A stretch of 64,000 nt of DNA from Marinobacter fonticola (GTDB taxonomy: Bacteria > Pseudomonadota > Gammaproteobacteria > Pseudomonadales > Oleiphilaceae), in assembly GCF_008122265.1 (NCBI RefSeq), contig NZ_CP043042.1, positions 1,860,001-1,924,000 on the forward strand. The letters are read 5' to 3'. Positions 53,986-62,827 of this stretch are shown here, piece by piece; the first letter of the stretch is position 1, and each line of letters starts with the position of its first letter. The position numbers and the translations under genes are program-made. The notes below the pieces were generated by a model. That model was not told the DNA's origin. It did no database searches and was given only the letters and a program-made list of their open reading frames with translations.

Positions 53986-55179
53986 TTACAGCGCCTTTGA
54001 GTGGCTACCGTTTGGAATATGAGAGCGATGTGGGCTTCCCGTGCCTCGCACAAGAGTCGCATACAGTTCTTCGTACTTCTGAATATTTTGGGTGCTCCCA
54101 AACTCTCTCTGGAGATGCTTGACGCCAGCTTCCGCGAGGTTATGCATCGTAGCACGATTGTTGAGAAGTTTGGCGATGGCCTCTGCATAACCGGCGCTAT
54201 CATGGTTGTCTACCAGCACCCCACACCGGCCTTCTCCCAGCACTTCGGGTATGCCACCGATGTTGTGGGCCACGATAGGTACCTTGATTGCGAGAGCTTC
54301 AAGCAACGTCATAGGCAAGCCTTCGTGATCGGATGGCATGACGAGCACATCGGTTGTCGTTAGCTCCTGAGCGATGTTGTTCACGAAGCCTTTGAATTCG
54401 ACGGCGCCTTCAATTCTTTTAGCGGCGTAATCTTTCATAGATGAAAGTAGAGGCCCGTCACCATATATCGCGCCGTTGACGTCGAGTCCGTGCTGATTTC
54501 GGAGAAGAGCAATAGTATCGATAAACAGATCGAGGCGTTTGACGGGCACAGCTCTGCCGATAAGCGCAATTTGGTATGGAGGCTCGTGTTCCTTTACCGG
54601 TGTAATCTCGGCCTCTTCAGAAGCATACCTATTATTTAGGTCAATAAAATTGCTGATCCTGACCGTTTTGCCGGGATATCTTGCCGAGAGCGCTGATTCG
54701 AGCTGTTTAGAGACGGCGACGACGGCATTTTGCCCGTAGCGTGCGATGCTGTCGTCAAGAATCTGGGTGAGCTTTTTAAGCGGCTTTTGCCAAGACAGCG
54801 TTGTTTCTGGATTTCCATGGGCGGTGCGCAACGATCTTGGTACCCGTGCCAAGTGCTGTGCAATGGTGCCTAGAACATTTTCCTTGAACCCGTGGGTGTG
54901 AACGATGGCTGCCCCGTTCTCTCGTAAATGCGCGCGAATAGCCATGATTTGACCTAAAGGTGACAATGCCGTTTCATCGGCAATCGTAACCTCAATACCC
55001 AAGGCGCAGAGTTTGTCGTAGAGAATACCGGGGTTGAACACGACTGCGGTAGGAGCAACGTGTCCGTTCGCATATAGGCCGGAAATCAGTTGATAAACCT
55101 GAGCTTCCGCACCCGCCCATAGATCTCCCGAAATGATATGGGTGACAACGGTAGCCTTTTCCTCCCCGGCGACGCGCAC
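53986..55179 (-). CDS. glycosyltransferase family 4
   Basis: A 397-residue GT-B enzyme: VVTHIISGDLWAGAEAQVYQ with the acceptor loop, IVHTHGFKENVLGTIAQHL, VAVSKQLESAL and RISNFIDLNNRY at the hinge. The donor domain follows: ALIGRAVPVKRLDLFIDTI, AIYGDGPLLSSMKDYA, VEFKGFVNNIAQELTTTDVL and the ExxxxxxxE motif DHEGLPMTLLEALAIKVPIV. The start is GTG 55179, overlapping the TAG stop of the deacetylase gene by one base (TAGTG), so the two are co-translated. Confidence 0.9.
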   Translation of the reverse strand: MRVAGEEKATVVTHIISGDLWAGAEAQVYQLISGLYANGHVAPTAVVFNPGILYDKLCALGIEVTIADETALSPLGQIMAIRAHLRENGAAIVHTHGFKENVLGTIAQHLARVPRSLRTAHGNPETTLSWQKPLKKLTQILDDSIARYGQNAVVAVSKQLESALSARYPGKTVRISNFIDLNNRYASEEAEITPVKEHEPPYQIALIGRAVPVKRLDLFIDTIALLRNQHGLDVNGAIYGDGPLLSSMKDYAAKRIEGAVEFKGFVNNIAQELTTTDVLVMPSDHEGLPMTLLEALAIKVPIVAHNIGGIPEVLGEGRCGVLVDNHDSAGYAEAIAKLLNNRATMHNLAEAGVKHLQREFGSTQNIQKYEELYATLVRGTGSPHRSHIPNGSHSKAL

Positions 55180-56204
55180 TATACCGGTCTCCCCATCGTC
55201 GCCAGGAAATTGAGGACGCTACTGCCGTTGCCATCATGGAAATTGAAGCGGCGCAAACCGTAAGGCTTGGCGGGGGTCTGGTTCCAACCGCGTTCCGTTG
55301 TGCAGGCAGCGCTATAATGAGTCTTGACCAGTTCTTCACCTTTCGACGAGATGTCGCCGTTTGGATAGCAGAAGATGGATACCGGGTTAAGACCTTTGTC
55401 TTTAAGGTCGTCCTGGCAGACGACGATTTCCTGCTGAAGACGGTCGGCATCCTTTAGGCGATTCAGCCGATAGTGGTGTTGCGTATGGGCGCCGTAGGTC
55501 ACCAGGCCAGAAGCTCGCATTTCGAGTAGTTCGTCGTCGTTCAATAAATGACGTTCGAGTGGCTTCTCGCCCAGTTCGGGAATTGCGCTGCGCGTGTTAG
55601 CCAAGTGCTCTTCAATCGTCTTGTCATCGAGAGATTTAAGCCGGCTTATGACCGCGTCGGCTTGCTCGTTAGTCAGCGCAGTGCCGGTTTGATACCCGCA
55701 ACGGGTAATATCTTGTGCAAGCCAAGCAAGTGCCGGGTCTCGCAGCTTGTCAGCGTGATTTATCAATAGGTCGAGGATTTGCTCTGGCCAAAATTGCCAC
55801 CCGGTGTTAATCCGGCGGGACACCAGGAAGATTGTTGACGGAACCTCATGCTTCTTGAGAATGGGGTAGGCGTATTGATAATTATCCTGCCAGCCATCGT
55901 CAAATGTGACGGCAACAGAGAATCTTGGGAGATTCGTCCCGCGCTCTGCGGCTTCGAGCCACTCGCCCAGGGAAATGAAGGTCGCTCCTAGGGATCTCAT
56001 CAAGGTGAGATGCTGGTTCAGCGAGCTGGGCGAAATAACCATGCCGGGCTGCTCGATTTTTCTGGCTGAATGCCCCTCAGGCAGAACTCGATGGTAGGTC
56101 AAGATGAGCAAGCTCGGAGAGCGGGTCAACTTGATTCTCGCCAGCGACGTAGCAGCACAAAAAGAGTTAAAAGTCAGCTTTGCTGCCTGTCGAATTAGGT
56201 TCAC
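55179..56204 (-). CDS. polysaccharide deacetylase (NodB-like)
   Basis: A CE4-fold enzyme with LLILTYHRVLPEGHSARKIE, FSVAVTFDDGWQDNYQYAYP (catalytic Asp pair), VPSTIFLVSRRI, VTYGAHTQHHYRLNRL (His metal ligands) and SIFCYPNGD. A helical insert lies at about residues 150-225. The longest frame starts at ATG 56222, but GTG 56204 has GGGGGGA about eight bases upstream, while the ATG has no ribosome site. It is the third deacetylase-like gene of the locus and is coupled to a GT4 gene. Confidence 0.87.
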   Translation of the reverse strand: MNLIRQAAKLTFNSFCAATSLARIKLTRSPSLLILTYHRVLPEGHSARKIEQPGMVISPSSLNQHLTLMRSLGATFISLGEWLEAAERGTNLPRFSVAVTFDDGWQDNYQYAYPILKKHEVPSTIFLVSRRINTGWQFWPEQILDLLINHADKLRDPALAWLAQDITRCGYQTGTALTNEQADAVISRLKSLDDKTIEEHLANTRSAIPELGEKPLERHLLNDDELLEMRASGLVTYGAHTQHHYRLNRLKDADRLQQEIVVCQDDLKDKGLNPVSIFCYPNGDISSKGEELVKTHYSAACTTERGWNQTPAKPYGLRRFNFHDGNGSSVLNFLATMGRPV

Positions 56205-56427
56205 GCGAAAAAATCCCCCCATAATCGCTTGGCGATACCCTAAATCGAATACGCCAGTAACCGGAACGTATTCTGCCAGTCCTGCCTTAAGCTGTCATCA
56301 GCCATACACGGCCGTGGGCGGGAAGTTAACCTTATGTCAATGTAAACGTAACTTATTATGGTAAGCTCTTAGCGCTCATTTACGCTGGCGACATGGGTCA
56401 ACTACTCGCGGAAGGTAAGACGTTAAC

Positions 56428-57555
56428 ATGCTGCAGACGATATTCTGGATTTCGGCTTTCGGTGCTCTTTACAGTTATTTCCTATACCCCCTGGTGTTGA
56501 TGTGTGTGCCTGCCAGGCGCACGCTCAAAACCGATAGCCCCCCGAAGCATCCTTCGGTTTCGCTTATTGTAACCGCGCACAATGAGGCCCACCGTATTCG
56601 GGAGAAAATCGAGAATACGCTGGCGATCGATTATGCCGACATCGAGCTTATCGTTGCTTCCGACTGCTCCAGCGATGCGACCGATGACATTGTTAGAGAA
56701 TTCGCCGACAAAGGCATTCTGCTTTCCCGAACGGAGGAGAGGCTAGGGAAGGAAAATGCCCAAAAGCATGCGATTGCTAAGGCCAGCGGTGAAATTATCG
56801 TGTTTTCCGATGTCGCGACGCGTATTCCGCCTGATGCTATCGGCACGTTGGTCGGCTACTTCGACAACCCGAAGGTTGGCGCACTTTCCAGTGAAGACGT
56901 CTTTATCAGCCGCGATGGCGGTGTGGTCGGGGAGGGTGCCTACGTCAAATACGAAATGTGGCTACGTAAACTCGAGTCTCTCCGTGCGGGGCTGGTGGGG
57001 TTAAGCGGCTCGTTTTTCGCAGCGCGTCGAACATTGTGCCAGAAGTGGGATATTCACTCGCCAAGCGACTTCAACACGGCACTAAATTGTGCTGCTGAAG
57101 GCTATGTTGCGGTCACTGCGCCGGACGTGCAGGGGCACTACCATGACGTTGCCGACCCCTCCAAAGAGTATCAGCGTAAGTTAAGAACGGTTATCCGTGG
57201 TTTGACAGCGCTGGCGCGCCATCCGCAAGCCTTGAATCCGTTTAGCCATGGGCTGTTCGCTTTTCAGGTTTTCAGTCATAAGGTGATGCGGTGGTTGGTG
57301 CCTTGGTTTTTGATTGTTTTGTTTGTTAGCAGCTGGATATTGGTGCCGCGAGGCGGTATCTACGGCCTGGCTTTGTTAGCACAGCTCGTTTTCTATGGCG
57401 TGGTTATCGCGGCGCATCTTTCCCCCGCGGTGAGGGCAAAAAGTTTCGCCAAGATTCCTTATTTTTTCGTGCAGGTTAACTACGCGATCGCCCATGCGAC
57501 CCTGCAATTTCTCTCAGGCCGGCGAATGACGGTCTGGTCGCCGTCTCAACGTTAG
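56428..57555 (+). CDS. membrane-anchored glycosyltransferase family 2
   Basis: A 375-residue protein with an N-terminal membrane segment (residues 5-25) and three C-terminal ones (about 285-360). The GT-A domain has SLIVTAHNEAHRIREKIENT, IELIVASDCSSDATDDI, RLGKENAQKHAIAKASGEII, the metal motif VFSDVATRI (DxA-type in place of DxD), and GLVGLSGSFFAARR. The layout is like CESA/ExoO-type processive or membrane-bound transferases. About 220 bp separate it from the divergent deacetylase gene. It is followed 13 bp later by the DegT-like gene. Confidence 0.88.
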   Translation: MLQTIFWISAFGALYSYFLYPLVLMCVPARRTLKTDSPPKHPSVSLIVTAHNEAHRIREKIENTLAIDYADIELIVASDCSSDATDDIVREFADKGILLSRTEERLGKENAQKHAIAKASGEIIVFSDVATRIPPDAIGTLVGYFDNPKVGALSSEDVFISRDGGVVGEGAYVKYEMWLRKLESLRAGLVGLSGSFFAARRTLCQKWDIHSPSDFNTALNCAAEGYVAVTAPDVQGHYHDVADPSKEYQRKLRTVIRGLTALARHPQALNPFSHGLFAFQVFSHKVMRWLVPWFLIVLFVSSWILVPRGGIYGLALLAQLVFYGVVIAAHLSPAVRAKSFAKIPYFFVQVNYAIAHATLQFLSGRRMTVWSPSQR

Positions 57556-57568
57556 GAACCGTTTAACC

Positions 57569-58759
57569 GTGGGAATACAGATGTTAAGGCCCGTGGGTAG
57601 CCGTGTTCCGAGCCCAGAGACCACGGAGACGTCAGTAGACGGTTTCCCCTGGAGTAGCCATTACCACACGGAAATATTGAACAGCGGGACCGCCGCACTG
57701 TCTTTGGCGATTGAGCTTTCAATCGCTGCCAGGGAGGCAGCGGATACCCCCGAGGTTATCTTGCCCGCTTATGGCTGTCCTGACCTGGTCGCGGCTGTGG
57801 TATTTCAGGGCGCAACCCCCGTTTTGGTGGACCTGGACGGGGAGCAACCGAACCTGTCCCTCTCCGCGATAGTAAGGGCTATGTCGTCAAAGACGGTTGC
57901 GATAGTGGCTGTCGATTTTCTCGGGCTTGCCGAAAATCTAGCTGGCATCAAAACACTGATTGCGGAAACGGATATACGGATTATCGAGGACTCCGCGCAG
58001 GGATTCCCGCCGGCATCGTCGGGCTCCGGCATAGCGGATTACGTTGTTCTCAGCTTCGGTAGGGGCAAGCCCATCAATCTCATGGGTGGGGGTGCGCTGC
58101 TGATACGTCATGACCATCGTGATGACGCGGCTCCAATTTTAAACCGGCTCCCACAGGAGTCGGTGTCATTGGATTCAAAATGGCGATTACGCCGTTTTTT
58201 ATTCAATACACTCTTGTCGAGGCCATTCTATGGTCTGCTCCTCCGGTTTCCGTTTCTCGGACTTGGTAAAACAGAATACGCCCCCTTGGGAACCATTTGC
58301 CGGGTAAACCTACCAACTCAAATGCTTGAGGCGGGCATCCGCTATCATCGGCAACGCCAATACCTCGAAGACTATCTGTCAAAGGCGCTAACCACACTGG
58401 AAACTCGTGGTTGGTCAGGTCCTCGACCACTAGCACTGAATTCAGAGGGTGCCGGCCCGACCAATAAAGTTTTGCCGCGGCTTCTTCGGTTTCCTTTATT
58501 AGCACCTTCCGTTGAACTTCGGGACCAGGCGGTCTCCGAATTAAACGCGGCTGGAATCGGCGCCAATACGTTTTACGGGCGTCCTTTGCCGGCCATTTCC
58601 GGATTAGAGCGTGTTTTAAGCAGCTCAGTACAAGATTTTCCCTGCGCCAGTGACTTTTCGAGGCGCCTGATTACACTACCTCTCCACGAGGATGTCACAT
58701 CAGCGGATATCGACCGTATGGCTGACGTCTTGGAGCAGTTGACTTCTAGAACCTCTTAA
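57569..58759 (+). CDS. DegT/DnrJ/EryC1/StrS-family PLP enzyme
   Basis: A 396-residue PLP-dependent protein. Visible parts are HTEILNSGTAALSLAIELS (phosphate-binding), VILPAYGCPDLVAAVVFQGA, PVLVDLDGEQPNLS, IRIIEDSAQGFPPASSGSG and FGRGKPINLMGGGALLI, in which the Lys of RGK is the expected Schiff-base residue. Members aminate keto-sugars or transfer amino groups to sugar nucleotides, making an amino sugar of the polymer likely; the sequence is a diverged member and could have another role. GTG 57569 is the annotated start; ATG 57581 is an alternative. It precedes the exosortase gene. Confidence 0.82.
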   Translation: MGIQMLRPVGSRVPSPETTETSVDGFPWSSHYHTEILNSGTAALSLAIELSIAAREAADTPEVILPAYGCPDLVAAVVFQGATPVLVDLDGEQPNLSLSAIVRAMSSKTVAIVAVDFLGLAENLAGIKTLIAETDIRIIEDSAQGFPPASSGSGIADYVVLSFGRGKPINLMGGGALLIRHDHRDDAAPILNRLPQESVSLDSKWRLRRFLFNTLLSRPFYGLLLRFPFLGLGKTEYAPLGTICRVNLPTQMLEAGIRYHRQRQYLEDYLSKALTTLETRGWSGPRPLALNSEGAGPTNKVLPRLLRFPLLAPSVELRDQAVSELNAAGIGANTFYGRPLPAISGLERVLSSSVQDFPCASDFSRRLITLPLHEDVTSADIDRMADVLEQLTSRTS

Positions 58760-58769
58760 TCAGAGGTTC
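58749..58769. other. 8-bp perfect stem-loop over the stop codon of the DegT-like gene
   Basis: GAACCTCT and AGAGGTTC flank TAATC; the stop codon lies in the stem-loop. No T-run follows, so it may be an mRNA-stability or attenuation structure just before the exosortase gene rather than a terminator. Confidence 0.5.
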
Positions 58770-58785
58770 CCTAAATAAATCTACG

Positions 58786-60348
58786 ATGGCGGAGTTGTTG
58801 GACATGGCAGTAAAGCAGGGCAAGCGAAATGTCGACGCGGTTTATCCTGTCATCTTCATCGTCGCCTTTCTTCTATTCAGTTGGTCAACCCTCGAAGGTC
58901 TTGCCGCCCGCTGGGTCAAGTGGGACGAAACCTTTTCCCATGGTTTTCTTCTTTTAGCCATAAGTGCTGTTTTATCCGTCAAAACCTGGTGGCGCCTCCA
59001 TCCCAAAGTCGGTTTCTACTGGGTCTGGTTGCTGCCTTTCATCGCTGCCCTGTTATTACATTTGTCTGGCAGCATTCTTAGGATCGAGACGTTCCAGCAA
59101 CTGGCCTTTGTTCCCGTGTTGCTTGGGGGCCTGGCTCTCATGTGGGGGTGGCGCCAGATAATACCGTTTATCGTTCCCGTCGGGCTCTTGGTCTTTGCAC
59201 TTCCGTTCTGGGAGTACCTCGAGTGGCCCCTGCAGGTCGTAACGGTCAACGTAAATGAGCTGATGTTGTCGCCGTTGAATATTGAATTTATTGTCGAGGG
59301 GGTTTTTGTTTATTTTCCCGGTGTTGGGGCGTTTGAGATTGCAAACGGATGCTCCGGGCTACGCTATTTATTGGTCGGATTGACCTTATGCGTCCTGTAC
59401 GGCGAGCTGAATTTAAACGCTTGGAAATCTCGCTTCCTGTTAATTGCTGCAGGTGTGGCTTTGGCTCTGGCAGCAAACTGGATTCGTGTATTCGTCATCC
59501 TCCACCAAGGCTACGAGACGAATATGACGTCGTCCTTGGTGGAAGACCATGACATGTTTGGTTGGTGGGTCTTCGCAGCAACGCTTATTCCCGTGTTTCT
59601 GTTTGCTCGCTATCTGGAGAAAAAGGAAGCTGGGGCGCCCCAAGGTGGAGTAGGCGATACGCAACGTCCCAGTCAAGTACAGGGCCGCCCGCTGTTCGGT
59701 GTTTTATCGACGATCGTGCCCATGCTCCTCATTGGCGGCTTTACCTGGTACAGCATGGCGCAGTTCCAGTCGCCGGCTCAATCTGCGGCCGCTTACCAAG
59801 AATTTACTGCAGTCGACGAAGCTCATTGGCTACCGGTTTTTCAGAAGCAGTTAGCGGGGTGGCAACCTCATGTTCAGCGGCCTGATCGAAGTCTGGAACG
59901 AACCTATGTTGAACGCGGCTCCATAAGCAGCGCCGGCGCGCGCAAGCAGCTCTTCGTTGGGCTCTACTCTTATGATTTTCAACGGCCGGGACGCGAGGTT
60001 GTGCAGTACTACAACCGTCTCTTCTCCAACGAGAAACTGATGCCTGAAAGTACGTTCAAGGTAGATGCTGGAAACGGTGTGGAGATGGGCGGGCTTTCTC
60101 TACGTTATCGCCAGTCGGAACAACGTATCCATATTGCCTACGGCTACTATGTCGAAGGCCAATGGAAGAGCACCGAACTGCAAGCAAAACTCGCTCAGTT
60201 ACCCGGGATTTTCAATGCAAGGTCCGATGCCTCACTTTTGGTGTTGGGCATTGTTTGCCAATCCTGTGATCCAAAGCAGGCTCTATCGTCTCTGGCCGGT
60301 TCGATTAGCGGGGAGGTCGAACCCTATCTCGACAGCCTCTATAGATAG
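58786..60348 (+). CDS. xrtA: exosortase A fused to EpsI domain
   Basis: A 520-residue polytopic inner-membrane protein. Residues about 20-285 are the exosortase with eight or so membrane segments and the transpeptidase-like triad: Cys189 in EIANGCSGLRYLL, Arg234 in ANWIRVFVI and His255 in EDHDMFGWWVF. After a linker, residues about 305-520 form an EpsI-type periplasmic domain (FVGLYSYDFQRPGREVVQYY). XrtA cuts the PEP-CTERM tail and is thought to pass the protein to the surface; the PEP-CTERM protein at 45255 is the visible substrate. ATG 58804 has a GGAG nine bases upstream and is a good alternative start. Confidence 0.95.
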   Translation: MAELLDMAVKQGKRNVDAVYPVIFIVAFLLFSWSTLEGLAARWVKWDETFSHGFLLLAISAVLSVKTWWRLHPKVGFYWVWLLPFIAALLLHLSGSILRIETFQQLAFVPVLLGGLALMWGWRQIIPFIVPVGLLVFALPFWEYLEWPLQVVTVNVNELMLSPLNIEFIVEGVFVYFPGVGAFEIANGCSGLRYLLVGLTLCVLYGELNLNAWKSRFLLIAAGVALALAANWIRVFVILHQGYETNMTSSLVEDHDMFGWWVFAATLIPVFLFARYLEKKEAGAPQGGVGDTQRPSQVQGRPLFGVLSTIVPMLLIGGFTWYSMAQFQSPAQSAAAYQEFTAVDEAHWLPVFQKQLAGWQPHVQRPDRSLERTYVERGSISSAGARKQLFVGLYSYDFQRPGREVVQYYNRLFSNEKLMPESTFKVDAGNGVEMGGLSLRYRQSEQRIHIAYGYYVEGQWKSTELQAKLAQLPGIFNARSDASLLVLGIVCQSCDPKQALSSLAGSISGEVEPYLDSLYR

Positions 60349-60375
60349 GGTTCGCTTAATCAATGTCGAACGCCG

Positions 60376-62337
60376 TTACTCAACTGTCTTTGAAACGGTG
60401 TCCGACGGCGGGCTTGTTAGCCCCTGAGTGTCTACGACCTGAATCGTAAAATACCAGGTACCTGTGCTTAAATTGTCGAAGGAATGAGACGTGGCGTCCC
60501 CGGGGACCGTCACGGATAGATTCAGTTCTTCAGGTACCAGTCCGTAGTCGATCTCGTAATGATCAATCTCGCTCAGGGAGAGTGAGCTGCCATCTTGACG
60601 TGTGAGCGGTGCACTCCAACTGAGTCTGGCATCGCCTGATATATCTATCTCCTTTTCGGGAGAGTCAGGCGCTGACCCAGCAGCCAAATCCAGGGACCAA
60701 GGATTGAGTCCGCTTTGATAGGCTTCAAGGCTGGTGACACCGCTACTGTTGAGGATGCTGCTCGCATCGCTCGACAACGGGTTCAGCCCGAAACGCAATT
60801 CCCACGTATCGGGGATGCCGTCGTTGTCGGTGTCCTGGAAGCCGCTGGAGTAGGGGTCCGGGGACTCGAAGACGGCCGTTGCCGGAAGCGTTTGACCGCT
60901 GTTTAGATGGGTGACGGTGAGTTCTGCGGTCGCGCCACCCCCTCGCTCGTAGTATTCCATTACGACAGGAACCGTTTGGCCCGCCGCCAGGGTTGATGTA
61001 TGGCTAAAGGTCATGGCGCCATGATCACGCCAATCATTGACCACTAATTGTCCATCGACGTACAGGCGTACGCCATCGTCCGTACGTGCCGTGAACTGAT
61101 ATTGCTCCGAGCCGCTGCTATGAGGTGCCGTAAACTGGCCACTCCAGCGGACGCTGAAGTTATCTGCTGGCACCCCCGGGGCGGGGGTCGTATCTCCGGA
61201 CCAGTGGAAATTGACTGTGCCATCGTGTCGTGCAGTCACGAACTGATTAAAATTGCGCCCGGTGTAGTACTGGCCGACCAAACCGTTCACGGCGGCCGGT
61301 TCCGCGGTCTCCGCAGGAACATCGTCCGCGTCGTCGACATCGGTATCCGCCCTGTATTCCTCAAGGTTTGTATACCCGTCGCCATCCATATCCAGCGAAG
61401 CGTCGTTAGGATCTCTCGGATCCAGGCCATAAGCGTATTCATACCCATCGGGTATGCCATCGTTGTCGGTGTCCGCTTGGATGGGAGACGTTCCAACCAG
61501 GAATTCATCCGCTGCGGGAAGCAAATCCCCATCATAGTCTGACAATGCATCGCTGGGGTCGTCGGGATTAAGCCCGTATACGACTTCCCAGTTGTCGTAG
61601 AGCCCATCTCCATCCTCGTCCCGCGGAGGGAATGAAGGGTCTAAAGGGAGCCCCTGGTCCCCATCTACGTAGCCAACACGGTAGCCGAGGGAGTACGCCT
61701 CTTGGGTGTTCATGTCTTCCGATAGTCTTGGTTGAGCCCAGGTTGCAATGTAGTCACTGGTGATGACTTGACGGGCAATGCCTGGACCTTGCCAAGCGAC
61801 ACTGAAATGATCGCCGCCGACGCTTTCCTTAAACCGGATCTCGAAGTAGTAGCGTTGTCCGGCCTCCAGGGTTTGGATCGGAGAAGACTGGGAGCTGTAC
61901 TTGCTGTAATCCTCACGGTTAGTCCAGCCGGTGACCGACGCGATCATCTCCGCGCCGTCTGGGGATGGCGAGTTACTGACGAACAACTGGGTTTCGTCGT
62001 CACCGCTGACGAAGAATTGGTATTCGCCGCTTGACGGGGGAATAATGTAGCCGCGAATAAGTGCGCCGTAGTTTTCCCCACGATTCTCGATGACTTGAAG
62101 AGAGGTGATTTCTACCACCTCATCGGGATCGTCAGGGTAGCTCTCAAGAGTAGTAAGGCTGCTTACTTTGTTACCGTTTACGTTATTGAAGTAGCGTACT
62201 TGCACTTTGCCGGGCTCGCTACGTTCTGGCAGTGCGGCGGTCGGGGGAAGTGTACCAATGTCCTTGTATTCCCAGGTTTGACAACCATTTATGAGAATGA
62301 TCGCACTACCTAGCCCCAACGCTCTTCCAATAGACAT
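60376..62337 (-). CDS. large lipoprotein with two PA14-like domains, Ca-binding repeats and a fibronectin III domain
   Basis: A 653-residue surface lipoprotein; lipobox IILINGC with Cys19. PA14-like region 1 (about 45-205) contains GEYQFFVSGDDETQLFVSNS. Asp-rich thrombospondin-3-like repeats follow: DEDGDGLYDNWEVVYGLNP, DTDNDGIPDGYEYAYGLDP and DMDGDGYTNLEE. PA14-like region 2 (about 355-495) begins GLVGQYYTGRNFNQF, then comes another repeat, DTDNDGIPDTWELRFGLNP. A fibronectin III domain (about 570-650, ISGDARLSWSAPLTRQDG) ends the protein. PA14 domains often bind carbohydrate, so it may hold the polymer or act as an adhesin. AAGGTGA precedes ATG 62337. It is convergent with xrtA. Confidence 0.88.
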   Translation of the reverse strand: MSIGRALGLGSAIILINGCQTWEYKDIGTLPPTAALPERSEPGKVQVRYFNNVNGNKVSSLTTLESYPDDPDEVVEITSLQVIENRGENYGALIRGYIIPPSSGEYQFFVSGDDETQLFVSNSPSPDGAEMIASVTGWTNREDYSKYSSQSSPIQTLEAGQRYYFEIRFKESVGGDHFSVAWQGPGIARQVITSDYIATWAQPRLSEDMNTQEAYSLGYRVGYVDGDQGLPLDPSFPPRDEDGDGLYDNWEVVYGLNPDDPSDALSDYDGDLLPAADEFLVGTSPIQADTDNDGIPDGYEYAYGLDPRDPNDASLDMDGDGYTNLEEYRADTDVDDADDVPAETAEPAAVNGLVGQYYTGRNFNQFVTARHDGTVNFHWSGDTTPAPGVPADNFSVRWSGQFTAPHSSGSEQYQFTARTDDGVRLYVDGQLVVNDWRDHGAMTFSHTSTLAAGQTVPVVMEYYERGGGATAELTVTHLNSGQTLPATAVFESPDPYSSGFQDTDNDGIPDTWELRFGLNPLSSDASSILNSSGVTSLEAYQSGLNPWSLDLAAGSAPDSPEKEIDISGDARLSWSAPLTRQDGSSLSLSEIDHYEIDYGLVPEELNLSVTVPGDATSHSFDNLSTGTWYFTIQVVDTQGLTSPPSDTVSKTVE

Positions 62338-62827
62338 AGGGTCACCTTAACGGTTGGTAGATGGTCCTTCCTCTTTATTATTGTAGCGATACGGGGATGT
62401 TGCGAACTGAGGCTTGGAACGTTTCGATATTTTTAAACTAGTGTTATAGCTGTTAGTTATTTATCGGCCAGCTAACTGAACAACTTGTCATAAAATAACT
62501 ACATGCTTTAAGAATAGACAATTTATTATTGCGTTTTGACTCGGACTAAAGCGAGCTACGGGCCGTCCTTAACGTCAAGGGTTGGTGTCTCGGTCAGCCC
62601 GAGAACAGCCTCAATGTAAAAAGGATACGTATTGGAGTGTGTAAATGTGGGAGGATTATATGTTGGCTTTCTAGAGCTTTCTAGAGCTTTCTAGTCTCGT
62701 AGCAGGCCATGAGGAAATATTTATATTTCATGATTAATGCTTAATAATTAATACTTCTTTTTTACGATAGTAATACGACTAAATCTAACATGAGAACTCA
62801 TTTTCTCGAATTTAATGCCGCTATTTA
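62338..62827. other. 490-bp intergenic region with a short tandem repeat
   Basis: No gene recognised. It holds the promoter of the PA14 lipoprotein gene on its left side. It includes three copies of a 10-bp unit (62666-62695) and a small stem-loop CTCGG/CCGAG near 62593-62610. The last 130 bases are very A+T-rich. Confidence 0.45.
62666..62695. repeat. three tandem copies of a 10-bp unit
   Basis: GCTTTCTAGA is present twice exactly and a third time as GCTTTCTAGT. It lies in non-coding sequence between the PA14 lipoprotein and ParB-like genes. Confidence 0.85.

Noticed and set aside
60349..60375. Terminator between xrtA and the PA14 lipoprotein gene
   Set aside because: Only a five-base GTTCG/CGAAC pairing with a long loop and no T-run.
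61048..61542. Plus-strand frame of 164 codons inside the PA14 lipoprotein gene
   Set aside because: The minus-strand protein has clear PA14, Asp-repeat and FN3 features across the same bases.
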